This document shows, piece by piece, positions 20,839 to 33,411 of a stretch of 64,000 bases of DNA. Where the stretch lies: contig NC_135214.1 of the NCBI RefSeq assembly GCF_052324685.1, forward strand, positions 3,961,371 through 4,025,370. The letters are read 5' to 3'. Source of the DNA: Brachyhypopomus gauderio (lineage: Eukaryota > Chordata > Actinopteri > Gymnotiformes > Hypopomidae). How positions within the stretch are numbered: position 1 is the stretch's first letter; each line of letters opens with the position of its first letter. The notes beneath the pieces were generated by a model. That model was not told where the DNA came from. It ran no database searches and saw nothing but the letters and a program-made list of their open reading frames with translations. The translations under genes and the position numbers were made by a program.

Positions 20839-22151
20839 CAGACCCTCCAGAAAGTCGCGATGTTGCGATTTGCAACTTCAACGCAACTTCAAGCAAACCA
20901 GCAAACCCCGCGAATTCAGGGCGGTGTTGCAACTTCAGCCAATCACCGTAACTTTCCCGCAAATTTGACCAATCACTGATGTCGTCTTGATGTGACGTCG
21001 ACAAACTCCCGCCTTACTTCCGTATATACGTTCAAGAGGAGCAGACTGAAAGCAGCATGAGCGACGAAAATAACGGCAAAAAGATCGGGAAAAGCAGTAC
21101 ACTACATGAAAGCAGGTATAAACTGTCCAGAATTGATTATCTATGGCCCCCTGGATGATATTTAATTACTATTAGAACCGGCCCACAGGCCACAGCCGCC
21201 CGATGGTGTTTTGCAAGCACAAACACTACATTCCCCACAATGCAATGGTAGCCTGCGAAGTCACTGCAACGCACTCAAGCGGCGAGAGTCAGCGCGGCGA
21301 AGATGACTGCTGTTGAACTGTATATGTGAGGTGTATGACACCCTGTCAGTGGCCCACTAGTAAACATTCACACTTTTAATCTCCTTCACTTAACATAACC
21401 AGCACTGTGAGCAGTGGCTCCGTCCGTGCATGAGGGCGTCGCACGCTGTCGATTCGCAAGGTCGTGCACCTCTCGAATTTTGTAACTGCGCGCACCAGTT
21501 AAACTTAATTAAGTCAAATATTTATACATATAGTCAAAATGATTCGAAATGATTCATTCAATGATTGCTTGAAGTGTTAAAACCAGGGGTTTTATAAGAA
21601 GCATAATACCCATAAATAAATAAGTCAGGGTTGCCAACTCTCACGCATTGAGCGTGAGACACACGCATTTGACCGTCTTCACACGCTCACACGCCACACA
21701 TCCGATTTCTCACGCCGAAATAAAATCTAGTTTATTTATCTCTGATCCATATCTATGAGTTACTAGTTCGCTCTGGCACCAACCACTGGCGATCGATCTC
21801 GATATAATACTTAATTTGTGTCCATTTTACAGGCCACCCGGTAACAACTTACGTTCGCTAACCCCCCCCCCCCCCGTCAACAATTAACGTTCGCCACCCC
21901 CTCCAGGGTCAAATTTCACTCCAAGCGATCTTGAAAAGTTGGCAACCCTGAATAAATAGGTAAATAGATAATTAAAATGGACTACTAAATAGAGGAAACC
22001 ATACAACATTTACTCCCTATTGCAATGTACTCACAAAAAAGCAAAAACACACCGCCACTTCCATCGCAATTTTTTTGAAAAACACCCGCAACATCAAACA
22101 TTTTAGCCCGCAACAATCACAAAAAAGGCCCGCGAAATCCTGGTGGGACTG
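20839..22151 (-). mobile_element. 1.3-kb unclassified DNA element, copy 2 (inverted)
   Basis: Nearly identical to copy 1 in reverse. It is flanked by ACTAAT on both sides (20833-20838 and 22152-22157), a 6-bp target duplication. The plus strand here reads the promoter-like side: CCAATCACCG and CCAATCACTG, then TGACGTCGAC, then ATG at 21057 for a 59-bp exon-like frame ending AGCAG/GTATAA at 21115. Further in, CTACATTCCCCACAATGC (about 21226-21243) matches the ZNF143/STAF consensus. The nested MITE is at 21625-21950. Confidence 0.85.
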
Positions 22152-22743
22152 ACTAATGAGCTCAGAACCTGCTTGAAAAAGCATGTTGGTAAAGGGTCCA
22201 GTTGACATGTAGAGGATTTTAGTGATGAAATCACATCAAGTAGTGTTACCATGACAACTTCTTGGAAATAAGACATATTAAAGTTAGGCTGAGTAACTGA
22301 TATAAGGGTTGATGGTCTATTAGTGCTTGTTGCTATGTTCTGCCTTATATTAGTAATCTTGTCCCTAAAAAATATAGCAAACTCCTTACATTTATTCACT
22401 GAAACAGTTTCAGGGAAGACACAGGAGGTGGGGTTTACTAGCTGATTATTATATCTGATAATAAAAATATCTGTTATCTCCATCACATGCAATATCAGTG
22501 CAACAACACTGTTTATATCTCTGGGTACTATACACAATAGTGTACAATATATAAACCTATATATAAATCATCAATAAAATGTTAAACAAACATAAGTAAC
22601 ACACATGCACACAGATGAAAACTAAAAAAAATTAGTCACATAAGACCAATAGGAATGTTTTTTCTTGTTCATGTTGCACATTTAACATCAATATGACAAC
22701 ATTACTGTTTCATTTAGAGCTTGTAATGGTCTAAACTAAACCC

Positions 22744-23166
22744 TCACGCTAATAAAAAGAAATCAGGGTTGAATCCACAGCTTGAATTCTTTGCAGCTAA
22801 TACAGACGTGAGGGTTGCAAGTATCTCCACATTGGCGAGTGGATGGACTGCTTCACAGCGTTCCAAGTAGGCAATGGGATCTTTCTCATCCCTTTCTCCT
22901 CCAAATTGTGAGAAATAAACTTTTATAGGAGGCCTCAAGTGCATGAAAGTTGTGCTTCCTAACATCATATCTGGAGGTTGATTAACTGCACTAGGTTTGC
23001 TACTCACCTGTGGAGTTGATGTAAACACTGCCTTTTCCTGAATTCTCGCCTCTAGCTGCAGATCTCGACGCTTCAAGCAGTCAACAACAGACTGTCCCAA
23101 TTCCTGAATCTGTAACCCCAACTGATCTCTTGTACTTTGACATTTTCTTTCCATAAAGTAGTGCAA
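22744..23166 (-). pseudogene. Gypsy-type gag fragment
   Basis: A frame of 140 codons. It begins with a coiled-coil-like segment (RDQLGLQIQELGQSVVDCLKRRDLQLEARIQE), then the block KVYFSQFGGERDEKDPIAYLERCEA, which is the start of the capsid-like region in gypsy gags of fish. It ends in ILATLTSVL and then loses similarity. It has no nucleocapsid or pol, so it is truncated. A domesticated gag gene is conceivable, but the abrupt loss of the capsid argues against it. Confidence 0.6.
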
Positions 23167-23169
23167 CTT

Positions 23170-24707
23170 TTCAACATCTGCTCTCTAAGTGGGAGGAGTC
23201 AGCCCTCCTCCAAAGAATAAAAGGGGAGGAGCACAGGGGGTTATGAACAGGGAGGGGAGGAAGGGTGGGGTTTCTGATGTTCCAATAATGGTTCAGTTAT
23301 TCCATAATCCTTTTATAGTTTAGGCACTTTTAGGCACCAGGTTGAGGTGCTTCCCCAAAACGCTAAGGATGCCACAAGATATTAGACACTGAATGTATTT
23401 TATTCTGGGTTACAGCAAACCAATTTCATTAAATTAAGTGACAATGTAAAGACATCACACTTAGGTAGGCCAACATTATGCAACAAACACTGATCAAAAG
23501 CAACTCTCACTTACATGCATTAAAAATCAAAGGTTGGCTTATTTTTCCTTTACAGTACATGTTAAATGTAGTTGTTCTGTACAGCAAAGTAGATCAGTCA
23601 ATATTCACCCACGATCAGAGGAATCATTATTCTTAAATCACAGTAACTATAGGGCTGGGAGCTCAGCCTTTAGAATGAAGAACAGAAACGTAAAGAAAAG
23701 GTGATTGGGTAGAGGAAATGTTGTGTAGAAGAGCTTCATACTACACGGAGAAATAGATGAGGTCCTTCATAGCTATACAGTCCCTACACGTGACCAGTCC
23801 CTGAGTTCCATGGGACAAAAAATCAGCGAACACCTCCAAAATAAGCACAGTGAGAGAGAACTAGTAACCGTGTGTCCGGAGCTGAAGATAATAAATAAGC
23901 AAAATTGTTTTTATGCAGTTGTGCAAATTTCCAATAGGCCTATAATGCTTTCAAATAAAATAAACAGATGAAAGGTGAATTCATATATAATCATTATGGT
24001 TTGTCTCTGAGCAGCACCTACAATTTAACATTTCATTTGTTAACACATTTACAACATGTAGTTTACATATTTTAAATTATGAAGCTTGTTGATCAATATC
24101 AGTTATCAGATATTATGAAAAACACAATATTACCATTTCACTATGATTTCACATTCAGTCACATGGAGAGAAACACATGACCTATGGTTGGAGCAAAAAC
24201 AAATAACCAAAGCATGACAGTGACTGCAGTGGATCAGTTCTAACCACAGCACCTTATCTTTGATACTGGAGCTTTGATATGAATTTAGGGATAACCTTAA
24301 ATGAACTTTTTTTTTTATTGTAAATTTAAAACTACAGAATTTGAATATTCGTTTTGATAAATAATATTCAGATAAAAGCAATATTCTGCTCTATTTAACA
24401 TCTTAGTTCGTTATTCCTTGATTTTTATGTTTACAAAAACAAACATTTCTCAGTTCTTAAATTACAGGCACCACACTGAGGCATGTGATACATGAAATAA
24501 AGGTCCCGCTACAATGTTCTCAGCTTTCTCTGTTCTCCCCTCACTGAATAACTAGGATGGAGTCACAAACTAGCTAGAACAACAGTTAAAGAACAGCGCA
24601 GTAAAGCAGAGCACCTGCTCCAGGCCTGAGCCCCCGGAGAGGAGCCCAAGCCCCCGGTCAGTAGTTAAGAGTCAGGCACTCCCGAGACCTTTCCCCCCCT
24701 CCCGCCT
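23170..24707 (-). other. No coding sequence; likely holds dop1b 3'UTR
   Basis: AT-rich sequence downstream of the dop1b stop. Minus-strand AATAAA followed by an A-rich run occurs near 24318, about 390 bp after the stop, and could be the polyadenylation signal. Beyond it I see nothing specific. Confidence 0.4.
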
Positions 24708-27700
24708 CTACGGGTCCATACCGTCCAGGAACTCTTGCTCCGTTATGAGCTCCACGCGCTGCAGCACTGCTTTGGCACCAGCCGGCGGGTAGTCAGCGGG
24801 TGTGCCAGGGCAGGGCATGGAGCCTCCGAAGGAGCAGCAGAGCGTCTGGAAGAAAGGTGCTAGCTGGGTGATGGAGGAGAGTGAGTGGAGCGTGAGCAGC
24901 GGGAACTGTCTGCCCTCCGAGTCAGATTCACCTACCGTCCCGTTCAGCTGCTGGAAAACACAGGATCGATGCACAGGCTTGACCACATGCACATTTCCTA
25001 AAGCGCATTTTAGCATTCTGTATGTATATGCAAAAATAAACAGCAGACATTTATTGTTTAAGATATTTACCATCGGTCACTCATGTGCACCTTACAATGT
25101 TTATGTATGTGCAAAAAACTTTATAATGACATAAACCTGTTTACCCCATAGCGATAGTGAAGTCCTTCCAGGATTCTGACCACATGCGGCTTACATTCCT
25201 GCTCTCCCTCTAAGACAGTGGTGCCTGGTCCATCATACTTTTCCACATCCACTTCAGGCACAAATGCCCAGCGATACCTATAGAACATGTTCAAACATGC
25301 ATACACACACACACACACACACACACAAAATGCATGCATGCACGCATGCAAACACGAATGCACAACCCCATGCAATTTATATTAGCTATAGCATGACACC
25401 AAGACAGACAGTAAATGTAGGTTATGGATGTGCAGTCCCTCACATCTGGAAGAGGGGCATGTGATCCGGAGGGAAGGACACCGCAGCGTCCAGGAACTTG
25501 CTGGCTGATAGATACATGTCCAGCTCTGTCTGGGGAAAAGACAACACACCATTCTTCCCCTGACCTCCTCGCTTAGTCCTGAAAGAGATGTACAAAGGGA
25601 TGGATGGATGGATGGATGGGTGGATGGATGGAAATGTTGATGACAGATATGCATTAGGGTCTATTATAACAATTGTCCATGCTGAGATACTGGGATGAAG
25701 TGTCCACTTTATGTAGACAAGCATGTAAATCTAGCTTGAGAAGTGAACTGATAAGTTGTGAATGGTGATTTCAAGTTTATGAATTAACAGAGGAAGTAAA
25801 CTTATAGAACATATATCTCGTCTTATTCGCCCAGGGAATCGTGGACGATAAAGTTCCTGACAAGAACTCACTTTGAAATCTCTTTGTCTTCTAGCAGAGT
25901 TTTCTCCAGCCTGGCATAAATGCGAATCTAGAGCAAGAAAGACACACGATCACATCTGCATAGCACGAGAGAGCGAGAACGAGACGCATTTCGAGCACGG
26001 AGGGGAACGTGGGGTCCCTCACCAGTTCGGTGACCATGATTGGCCAGAGGGAGGTGAGGTGCTGTGGGGAGATCCTCAGCAGCAGGACGCGGAACATCAG
26101 GAACATCTGTGCCGCCACGGCTGGGGTCTGCCCTAGCCGTAGGTTCTCCGTCAGGCGCTCTGTCCACCAAAGAGAGGACAGGGGGTCACTCAGGGCATTG
26201 TGCGCTTCACATGCATCAAAAAACCTGCACACAGACTTTACAGAAGTGGTTTTGAGTCACATGATCTAATCGGCTACTCTCCTTCACTCTTCCAGTCCAG
26301 ACCCGTGCTAACTGGACCTTTCTGAAGCCCATCCACGGGTACCTTGTATGAGAGGCAGATAGAGGTGGTACTGGTCAATCTCTCCACTGAACATGGCAAA
26401 GGCCTGGCGCTTAAGTAACATGGGCCTCTGTTCTGCAGTGTTAAACAGCTTCAGGGAGCTGCTCTGCATGCCTGCACACACACACACACACACCAAATAT
26501 AAATGATCTAGAACAAGAATGAAAAGGTATGTTACACTGTGCATATATATATGGAGAGGAGGCACATTATAGTGCACTTACTCATCAAGTCCTTGAACAT
26601 GGTCTTCTCATGAGTGAGTAGATGGTCTATGATTGATTTCCAGCTGATGTAAAAACACAGCAGTCATAAGTTCTGAGATAACACTGAAATATGCTGATGC
26701 AAATAGTGAAAATTTGACAGTCAGCTGTTTTCTTTTAAATAAAAAAATATTTTAAAAGGCTTTATTACATTTAAAAAATGTTTTTAAAATGTAGCCATAA
26801 CTATATACATCACACATTCCCAAAGCCTGTGTGTTTATGTGATTAGCTATAAATCTGCTTTCTACACATTCTGTGGGAGTAGAGGGAAAGTCATACTGGC
26901 AGGCACAGGATATCTCCATGGTGAAGAACAGAGGATCCATGAAGAGGTCCAACACTTCCTTCTTCCAGGCCCGTTTAGTGTAGGCATAGCCACTTAGACT
27001 GCTCAACAACTGAGCACCTGCACTGAAACTGGGCATATTATAGGCACTGAGAGAGAGAGAGCGCAAGAGAGAGTGGGAGTGTGTGAGAGAGAGAGTGAGT
27101 GAGAGAGAGTGAAAGAAAGAGAGAAACACAAAGGAAGAAAGTGGAATATGAATTGATTAATAGATAAATAATCAGTTTACATGAAGGAGGTAAACAGGAC
27201 AAACCAGTGAGTGGAGGGGTCGTGGTTACCTGTGGTTTTTCAGGTAAGGGAAGACGTAATACATCAGACGTGAAATAAGAGGCAGGGCTTTCTCCTTCTC
27301 ATCGCTGCGATATACCATGTCCAGCAAAGGGGCCAGGACCTGGAGGAGAGCAAACACGTGTGTGAGTGTGTGTGTGTGCATGCTGTGTGTGTATGTGTGT
27401 GTGTGCATGTGTGAGTGATGTGTGTGTGTGTGTGTGTTTTACCTCAGCCAACAGAGCCAGAGCTTGCACACTAAACACAGATGGAGCGGAGGATGACACC
27501 ATAGCACTACCTTGGCCAACAGAGTCTAAAAAGAAATGAGATAGAAAAGGGCAGATGGGATTTAAATGAAATCCAAATATTTTAAAGTCCACCAACCTTT
27601 ATAATATTTTTCCTTTCAAAAGTGTGCCAAGCCTGCAGTGTGTGTGTGGCTGTGTTTCCATACCATAGAGGTCGCTGTCCTCTGGCTCATCTGCATCCTC

Positions 27701-30700
27701 TTGTAGGCAGACCTGAGGCTGTGCTTTCACTTCCAGGTTACGACTCAACCAGCTGGTCTGCTCCAGAGATGAACCGGCCACACCTCCTACCGCCTCCAGG
27801 ATACGCTGGGTCACTTCCTGTTTGAAGTACATTAGCAAGGAAGTCTCCTCCATGGATCACCACCTTATCGTGGTGGAGGGGTTTGCGTGCCTACATGATC
27901 CTAGGAGTTAGGTTGTCGGGTGCTATGCCCCTGGTAAGGTCTCCCAAGGCAAATTGGTCCTAGGTGATGGGCCAGACAAAGAGTGATCCAAAAACCCCTA
28001 TGGAACTCACAAATAACAGGACCCAGTTACCCTCACCTGGATCAGGGTTATTGGGGCCTGGAGCCAGGCCTGGGGGAGGGGCTCCTTGGCGAGTGCCTGG
28101 TGGCCGGGTTTCTACCCATGGAGCCCGGCCGGGCACAGGCCGAAGGAGATACATGGGTTCACTCTCCTGTGGGCCCACCACTTGTGGGAGAGGTAGTAGT
28201 AGGGATTTGGTGCATTGTGGATTGGGTGGTGGCTGAAGGCGGGGGCCTTGATGTACTGATCCCCAGTTACTGAAGCTGGCTCTTGGGACATGGCACGCAA
28301 CCCCTCTGGCTGGGAAGGAGCCTGAGCTGGTGTGCGAGGCTGAGAGATACCAACTAGATATAGTTGGGCTCACCTTGACACATAGTTTGGGTTTTGGAAC
28401 CAATCCTCTCGAGAGAGGCTGGATTTTATTCTTTTCTGGAGTTGCCCAGGGTGAAAGGCGGAGGCTTGGAGTGGGCTTACTCAAAGCTCCCTGTGTGTTG
28501 GGGTTTTCCCCGGTAGACAAGAGCATTGCTTCCCTGCGCCTTCGGGTTAGGGAACGGGCTCTGACTGTCTGACTGCTTATGCAGTTCAGAGTACCCAGAC
28601 TTCCTGGAGTCCTTGGAGGAGATACTGGAAGGTGCCCCTTCTGGGGATCTCATTGTTCTGCTGAGGGACTTCAATGCTCACGTGGGCAACGACAGTAAGA
28701 CCTGGAAGAGCGTGATTGGGAGGAATGGCTTCTCCAATCTGAACCAGAGTGGTGTTTTATTATTGGACTTCTGTGCTCATCATAGTCTGTCCATAAGGAA
28801 CACCAAGTTCGAGCACAGAGGTGTCCATAAGTGCACATGGCACCAGGACACCTTAGGTCTCAGGTCGATGATCAATTTTGTAATCGTGTCGTCGGACTTG
28901 CGACTGTGTGTCTTGGACACTTGGGTGAAGAGAGGAGCCGAGTTGTCAACCAATCACCACTTAGTGGTGAGTTGGATCAGATGGTGGGCGAGGATGCCGG
29001 ACAGACCTGGCAGACCCCAACATATTGCGAGGGTTTGCTGGGAACGTCTGACAGAGGAACCTGTCAGAAGGGTCTTTAACTCCCACATCCGGCAGAGCTT
29101 TGACCGCATCCTGAAGCAGACATTGAGTCCGAATGGGCCTCAAGTGGATCGTGGCTTTGACCATCGCGGAGGCAAAAACTCGGGTGTGGGAAGAGTTCGG
29201 TGAGACCATGGAAAGTGATTTTCGATTGGCTCCAAGAAGATTCTGGCAAACCATCAGGCAATTCACGAGGGGAAAGCGGTTCCTGACCAACACTGTATAC
29301 AGTGTTGCAGGGACCTGCTGACAGCAGGGACCTGCTGACCTCAACTGGGGATGTCATTAGGCGGTGGAAGGAATACTTTGAGGATCTTCTCAATCCCATT
29401 ATCACGTCTTCCATAGAGGAAGCAGAGCTGGGGGATTTGGAGGGGGGTTTGCCCATCACTCGGGCTGAGGTGACCAGGGTAGTTGTGAAACTCCTTGGCG
29501 GCAAGGCTCCGGGGGTGGATGAGATCCGCACTGAGTTCCTTAAGGCTTTGGATGTTGTGGGACTGTCCTGGAAGACACATCTTTGCAACATCGCATGTAC
29601 ATCAGGGGCAGTGCCCCTGGACTGGCAAACTGGGGTGGTGGTTCCCCTTTTTAAGAAAGGGGACCGGAGGGTGTGCTCCAACTATTGGGGATCACACTCC
29701 TCAGCCTCCCCAGTCTATGCAGGGGTACTGGAGAAGAGAGTCCGGTTGATAGTCAAATCTCAGTTATAGGAAGAACAATGTGGGTTTCGTCTCGGTCATG
29801 GACTGGCTTTTCACCCTTGCGAGGAACCAGTCCACATGTGTTTTGTGGATTTGGAGAAGGCATTCAACCGTGTTCCTTGGGGATTCCTCTGGGGCAGAGG
29901 TCACCAACCTTTTTGAAATTGGGAGCTACTTCTTGGATACCAATTATTGCGGAGGGCTACCAGATTAATACGCATCAATTGAACGAAAAGTTATTGGGGG
30001 GGTGGGGTGGCGAACGAAAGTTGTTAACCGGGTGACCAGGGGGGGAGGGGGGTGCGTGTGCAAGTGTCAATTGCTAAGCGGGAAGACCAACAGCAACCGC
30101 GGACAATCTAGAATAGTAGCAAAAACATAAACGATGCATGGCACTATAGTGAGCTATTTTTAAAACAAGCCCGCGGGCTGCTCTGGGGGGTGCTCCGGGA
30201 GTATAGGGTAAGGGGCCCACCAGTGTTAATTTTGACAGCAATTTTGATTTAGTTTTAGTCTTAGTCTTTTGACTAAAATGTAATTTAGTTTTAGTCATAA
30301 TTTAGTCATTGATTTGTTTTGAGTCTTAGTCTAGTTTTAGTCGACTAATTATCATTGGAATTTATCAAAAGAATTTAGTTGACTAAAATATAAATGGTGT
30401 AATAGTCATTATATACACTTGCACAAAATGAAACATTTATTAACCAGTTACAGAATATTATTTTTTGTATGTGCAATATATACAAAAAAAATTTCCAATC
30501 AACTATATTGACCTGAACTTATAGTTATTGAGCATAACAATAACAAAACATTGATGACCAGTAGGTCCGCTCTACCTGAAAACATATGGAGTTTATGAAC
30601 AATGCACATTACATTCTATATAAAACTGGGCGCCGTAAAACAATGCCATAGCCCGCAGATGTCGTTTCATTTGTCGTATTTGTCCCGACATCATCATCCC

Positions 30701-33320
30701 TCATGGTTTACACAGCGTCTTGTTTTTCTCAAAGTCAAAGGAGAAATGTGTCCATATATCGCCGCTCATCTTTCTCTCTGCTGACATTGTCAAGTTAACT
30801 TAGAGTTGAATTTCATGAGTGACCACAGTTCACAGGCTGGTTTGGTCTTCCCGGGTTCTGTGCGATGTGAAGACGTTAGTTCTGATTGGATGGTTACCCG
30901 GTTTGTCCTGCCTCTCCGTGTACGCTAAAGTAGTTACGGTTGGATCTCTTCCTAACTTATCCCCACCTTTCACTAAACTAAATCAGGTCTGATTGAATGT
31001 CGTCGCTGGCCAATATTTTCGTCTCATTTTTATTCGTTGACGAAAATGTCCTTTAATTTCATCATCGTTTTTATCCCTTCGTATAGTTTTAATTTAGTTA
31101 TCGTCTCATTGTCGTCATGAAAAAAAGGTTCATTGGCGAAAACTATGACGAAAATTATTCGTCAACGAAATTAACACTGGGTCCCACTGCTACAGGCTAT
31201 CCAGTACCTGCAGGAGCTTGGTTCGCATGGCTGGCAGTAAGTCAGACTGGTTCCCGGTGGGAGTTGGACTCCGTCAAGGCTGCCCTTTGTCACAGATTCT
31301 GTTCATATCTGTTGTGGACAGAATTTCTTGGCGTAGTCAAGTGGTGGAGGGGGTTTGGTTTGGTGGCCTCAGGATTCCACGTTTCCTTTTTGCAAATGAT
31401 GTGGTCCTGTTGGCATCATCAGTCCAGGACTTATATTTCTCACTGGATCAGTTTGCAGCCGAGTGCGAGGCGGCCGGGATGAGAATTAGCACCTCTAAAA
31501 GTGAGACCATGGTACTCAGTCGGACAAGGGTGGAATGCCCTCTCTGGGCCGGGAATGAGTCCTAGCCTCAAGTGGAGGAGTTCAAGTATCTCGGGTTATT
31601 GTTCACGAATGAGGGAAGGATGGAACGAGAGATTGACAGGCGGTTCGGTGCTGCGGCTGTAGTATTGCGGATGCTGGACCGGACCGTTGTGGTGAAGAGA
31701 GAGCTGAGCCAAAAAGCAAAGCTTTCGATTTACTGATCTATGATCCGACTCTTACCTATTGGTCACAAGCTCTGGGTAGTGACCGAAAGAATGAGATAGC
31801 GAATACAAGCGGCCAAAATGAGTTTTCTCCGCATGGTGTCTCCCTTAGAGTTAAGGTACAGAGCACGGTCATCCGGGAGAGGCTCGGAGTAGAGTCACTG
31901 CTCCTCCACATAGAGAGGAGCCAGTTGAGGCGGTTTGGGCATCTGGTCCAGATGCCACCTGGGTGCCCTCCCTAGGGAGGCGCTCCAGGCATGTCCAACT
32001 GGAAGGAGGCCCCCGGGGAAGACCCAGGACACGCTGGAGAGAATCTCTCGGCTGTCCTGGGAATGCCTCGGTATCCTCCCAGAGGAGCTAGAAGAGGTGG
32101 CTGGGGAGAGGGAAACCTGGGCCTCTTTGCTTAGGCTACTGCCCCGCCACCTGAACCCGGATAATGGACGGATAGCAAGGAAGACATGCTAAAGCTTAAA
32201 AACACACCTGACTTTTTTGAGCATTTACAATAGGATAGACACAAATACAGTAAGACATCATAATTATCAAACCATAACCAACACACTCATTCTCCCGTTG
32301 ATGTGTCTTACCTGCAGTTCTCTAGAATCTCTTTTGTTGTCCATGTTGGGGAGTCTATTTACAAAATCATTCAGGATGCTGTGGAGGGGGAAAGAAACAG
32401 CTCAACACCTGCCTAGAGTGACCTGTAGCCCAAGAACCAATGACACGGAAGTAGAGCAAGTTCTAGAACGCACACCCTGACTTTGATCCTGCAGCAATAG
32501 ATAACAATGGATTTGCAGATCTGTAACATTTGACAGACAATACCTTAAAATGAAGAAAATGCTATGGATTTGTAGGGTCGACATTATTGCCATTTCTTTA
32601 CCATATTACCCAGACAAAAAAGATGCTATACGCTGACACTACACACTTGTATTATTAGATGCTCCCTTCAAGGCCGTGATCAAAATACCAGCAAATGAAA
32701 GGCAAATATCTCGGCACCAAATGCACAACAAATGACGCAGTCAATCTGCTGACTCACCCCAGGAGCAAGAAGTGGCCGGGTGGGACGAGATTGAGCTGGG
32801 CAGCCTCTCTGAGCATGCAAAGGAGAGGGGTGACGTTGTCCTGAAGGACCTGAGCAGGGAGGCTACACACAGAACAGAAAACATCGGTACCTACAGCGGA
32901 ACGGTCGATGTCCTGGAACACCACTAGCTAGCTAGCTGGAGCATCGCTATGGTTTGTGCAGTGGGTCACATAGCAACAGCTGAGCCCACAGTTGGGGTAA
33001 CTAGCATGGGTTGAGCAGGATGATGAGTACCTCTGGATGTAGGCGTAGCAGAACTGCAGCATGGGAACATCTACAAGGGTCAGTCTTTGCTAGGGAAGGG
33101 GAATATGGAACCGTTATTGTTTAGGTTTGCATGTCTGAGGCAAGTGTGTGTGTGTGTGTGTGTGTGTGTTTACCTGGTCCCCTTTGATCTGGTGGGGTTT
33201 CTTCACCACCTCTCGGACAAGTTGCAAAACTGTGTCAGTGTGAAGTGTGTTGAGTGACTTCACCAAGTCCACAATGGTCAGTTGGGAATCACTGGCAACT
33301 GGTAGGATCTGCGCATATGG

Positions 33321-33411
<91 letters not shown>

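Larger units (their letters stand above)
17471..22550 (-). mobile_element. L2/CR1-type LINE in three pieces split by two insertions
   Basis: Minus-strand pieces 22550-22158, 20838-20634 and 18190-17471 read in order as one LINE ORF. The first has SSLKSSTCQLDPLPTCFFK near the start of the RT. The second continues with VLTIVNQSLQLGKFPN and NNYRPI-like residues. The third supplies QTWMSDHFLQLNKEKTEVLV and related blocks after the ADDTQLYIS palm. Many stops and frameshifts show decay. The first break is filled by the 1.3-kb element (20839-22151, ACTAAT duplication), the second by an LTR element (18191-20633, ATTTA duplication). Both are therefore younger than the LINE. Confidence 0.75.
28580..32160 (+). 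pseudogene. RTE ORF (endonuclease plus RT), broken
   Basis: The endonuclease part runs from about 28580 to 29190. The next frame gives [53 protein letters not shown] (a W replaces the usual R in NYRG) and [14 protein letters not shown]. After the nested hAT elements it continues with [15 protein letters not shown] and FANDVVLLA, where the usual FADD has become FAND. The C-terminus ([13 protein letters not shown], then PRTRWRE-like) reaches about 32100. Several stops and shifts, plus the lost catalytic Asp, show it is inactive. Confidence 0.85.
27844..32172 (+). mobile_element. RTE-type LINE in a dop1b intron, antisense, with nested hAT elements
   Basis: TAGCAAGGAAG flanks the block on both sides (27833-27843 and 32173-32183), marking an 11-bp (at least 10-bp) target duplication. 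The 5' end opens with ATGGATCACCACCTTATCGT, a familiar start of fish RTE-like elements. Endonuclease ([31 protein letters not shown]), RT and C-terminal blocks follow in order on the plus strand. Without two later hAT insertions the LINE is about 3.07 kb, close to full length. It lies opposite to dop1b transcription. Confidence 0.9.
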
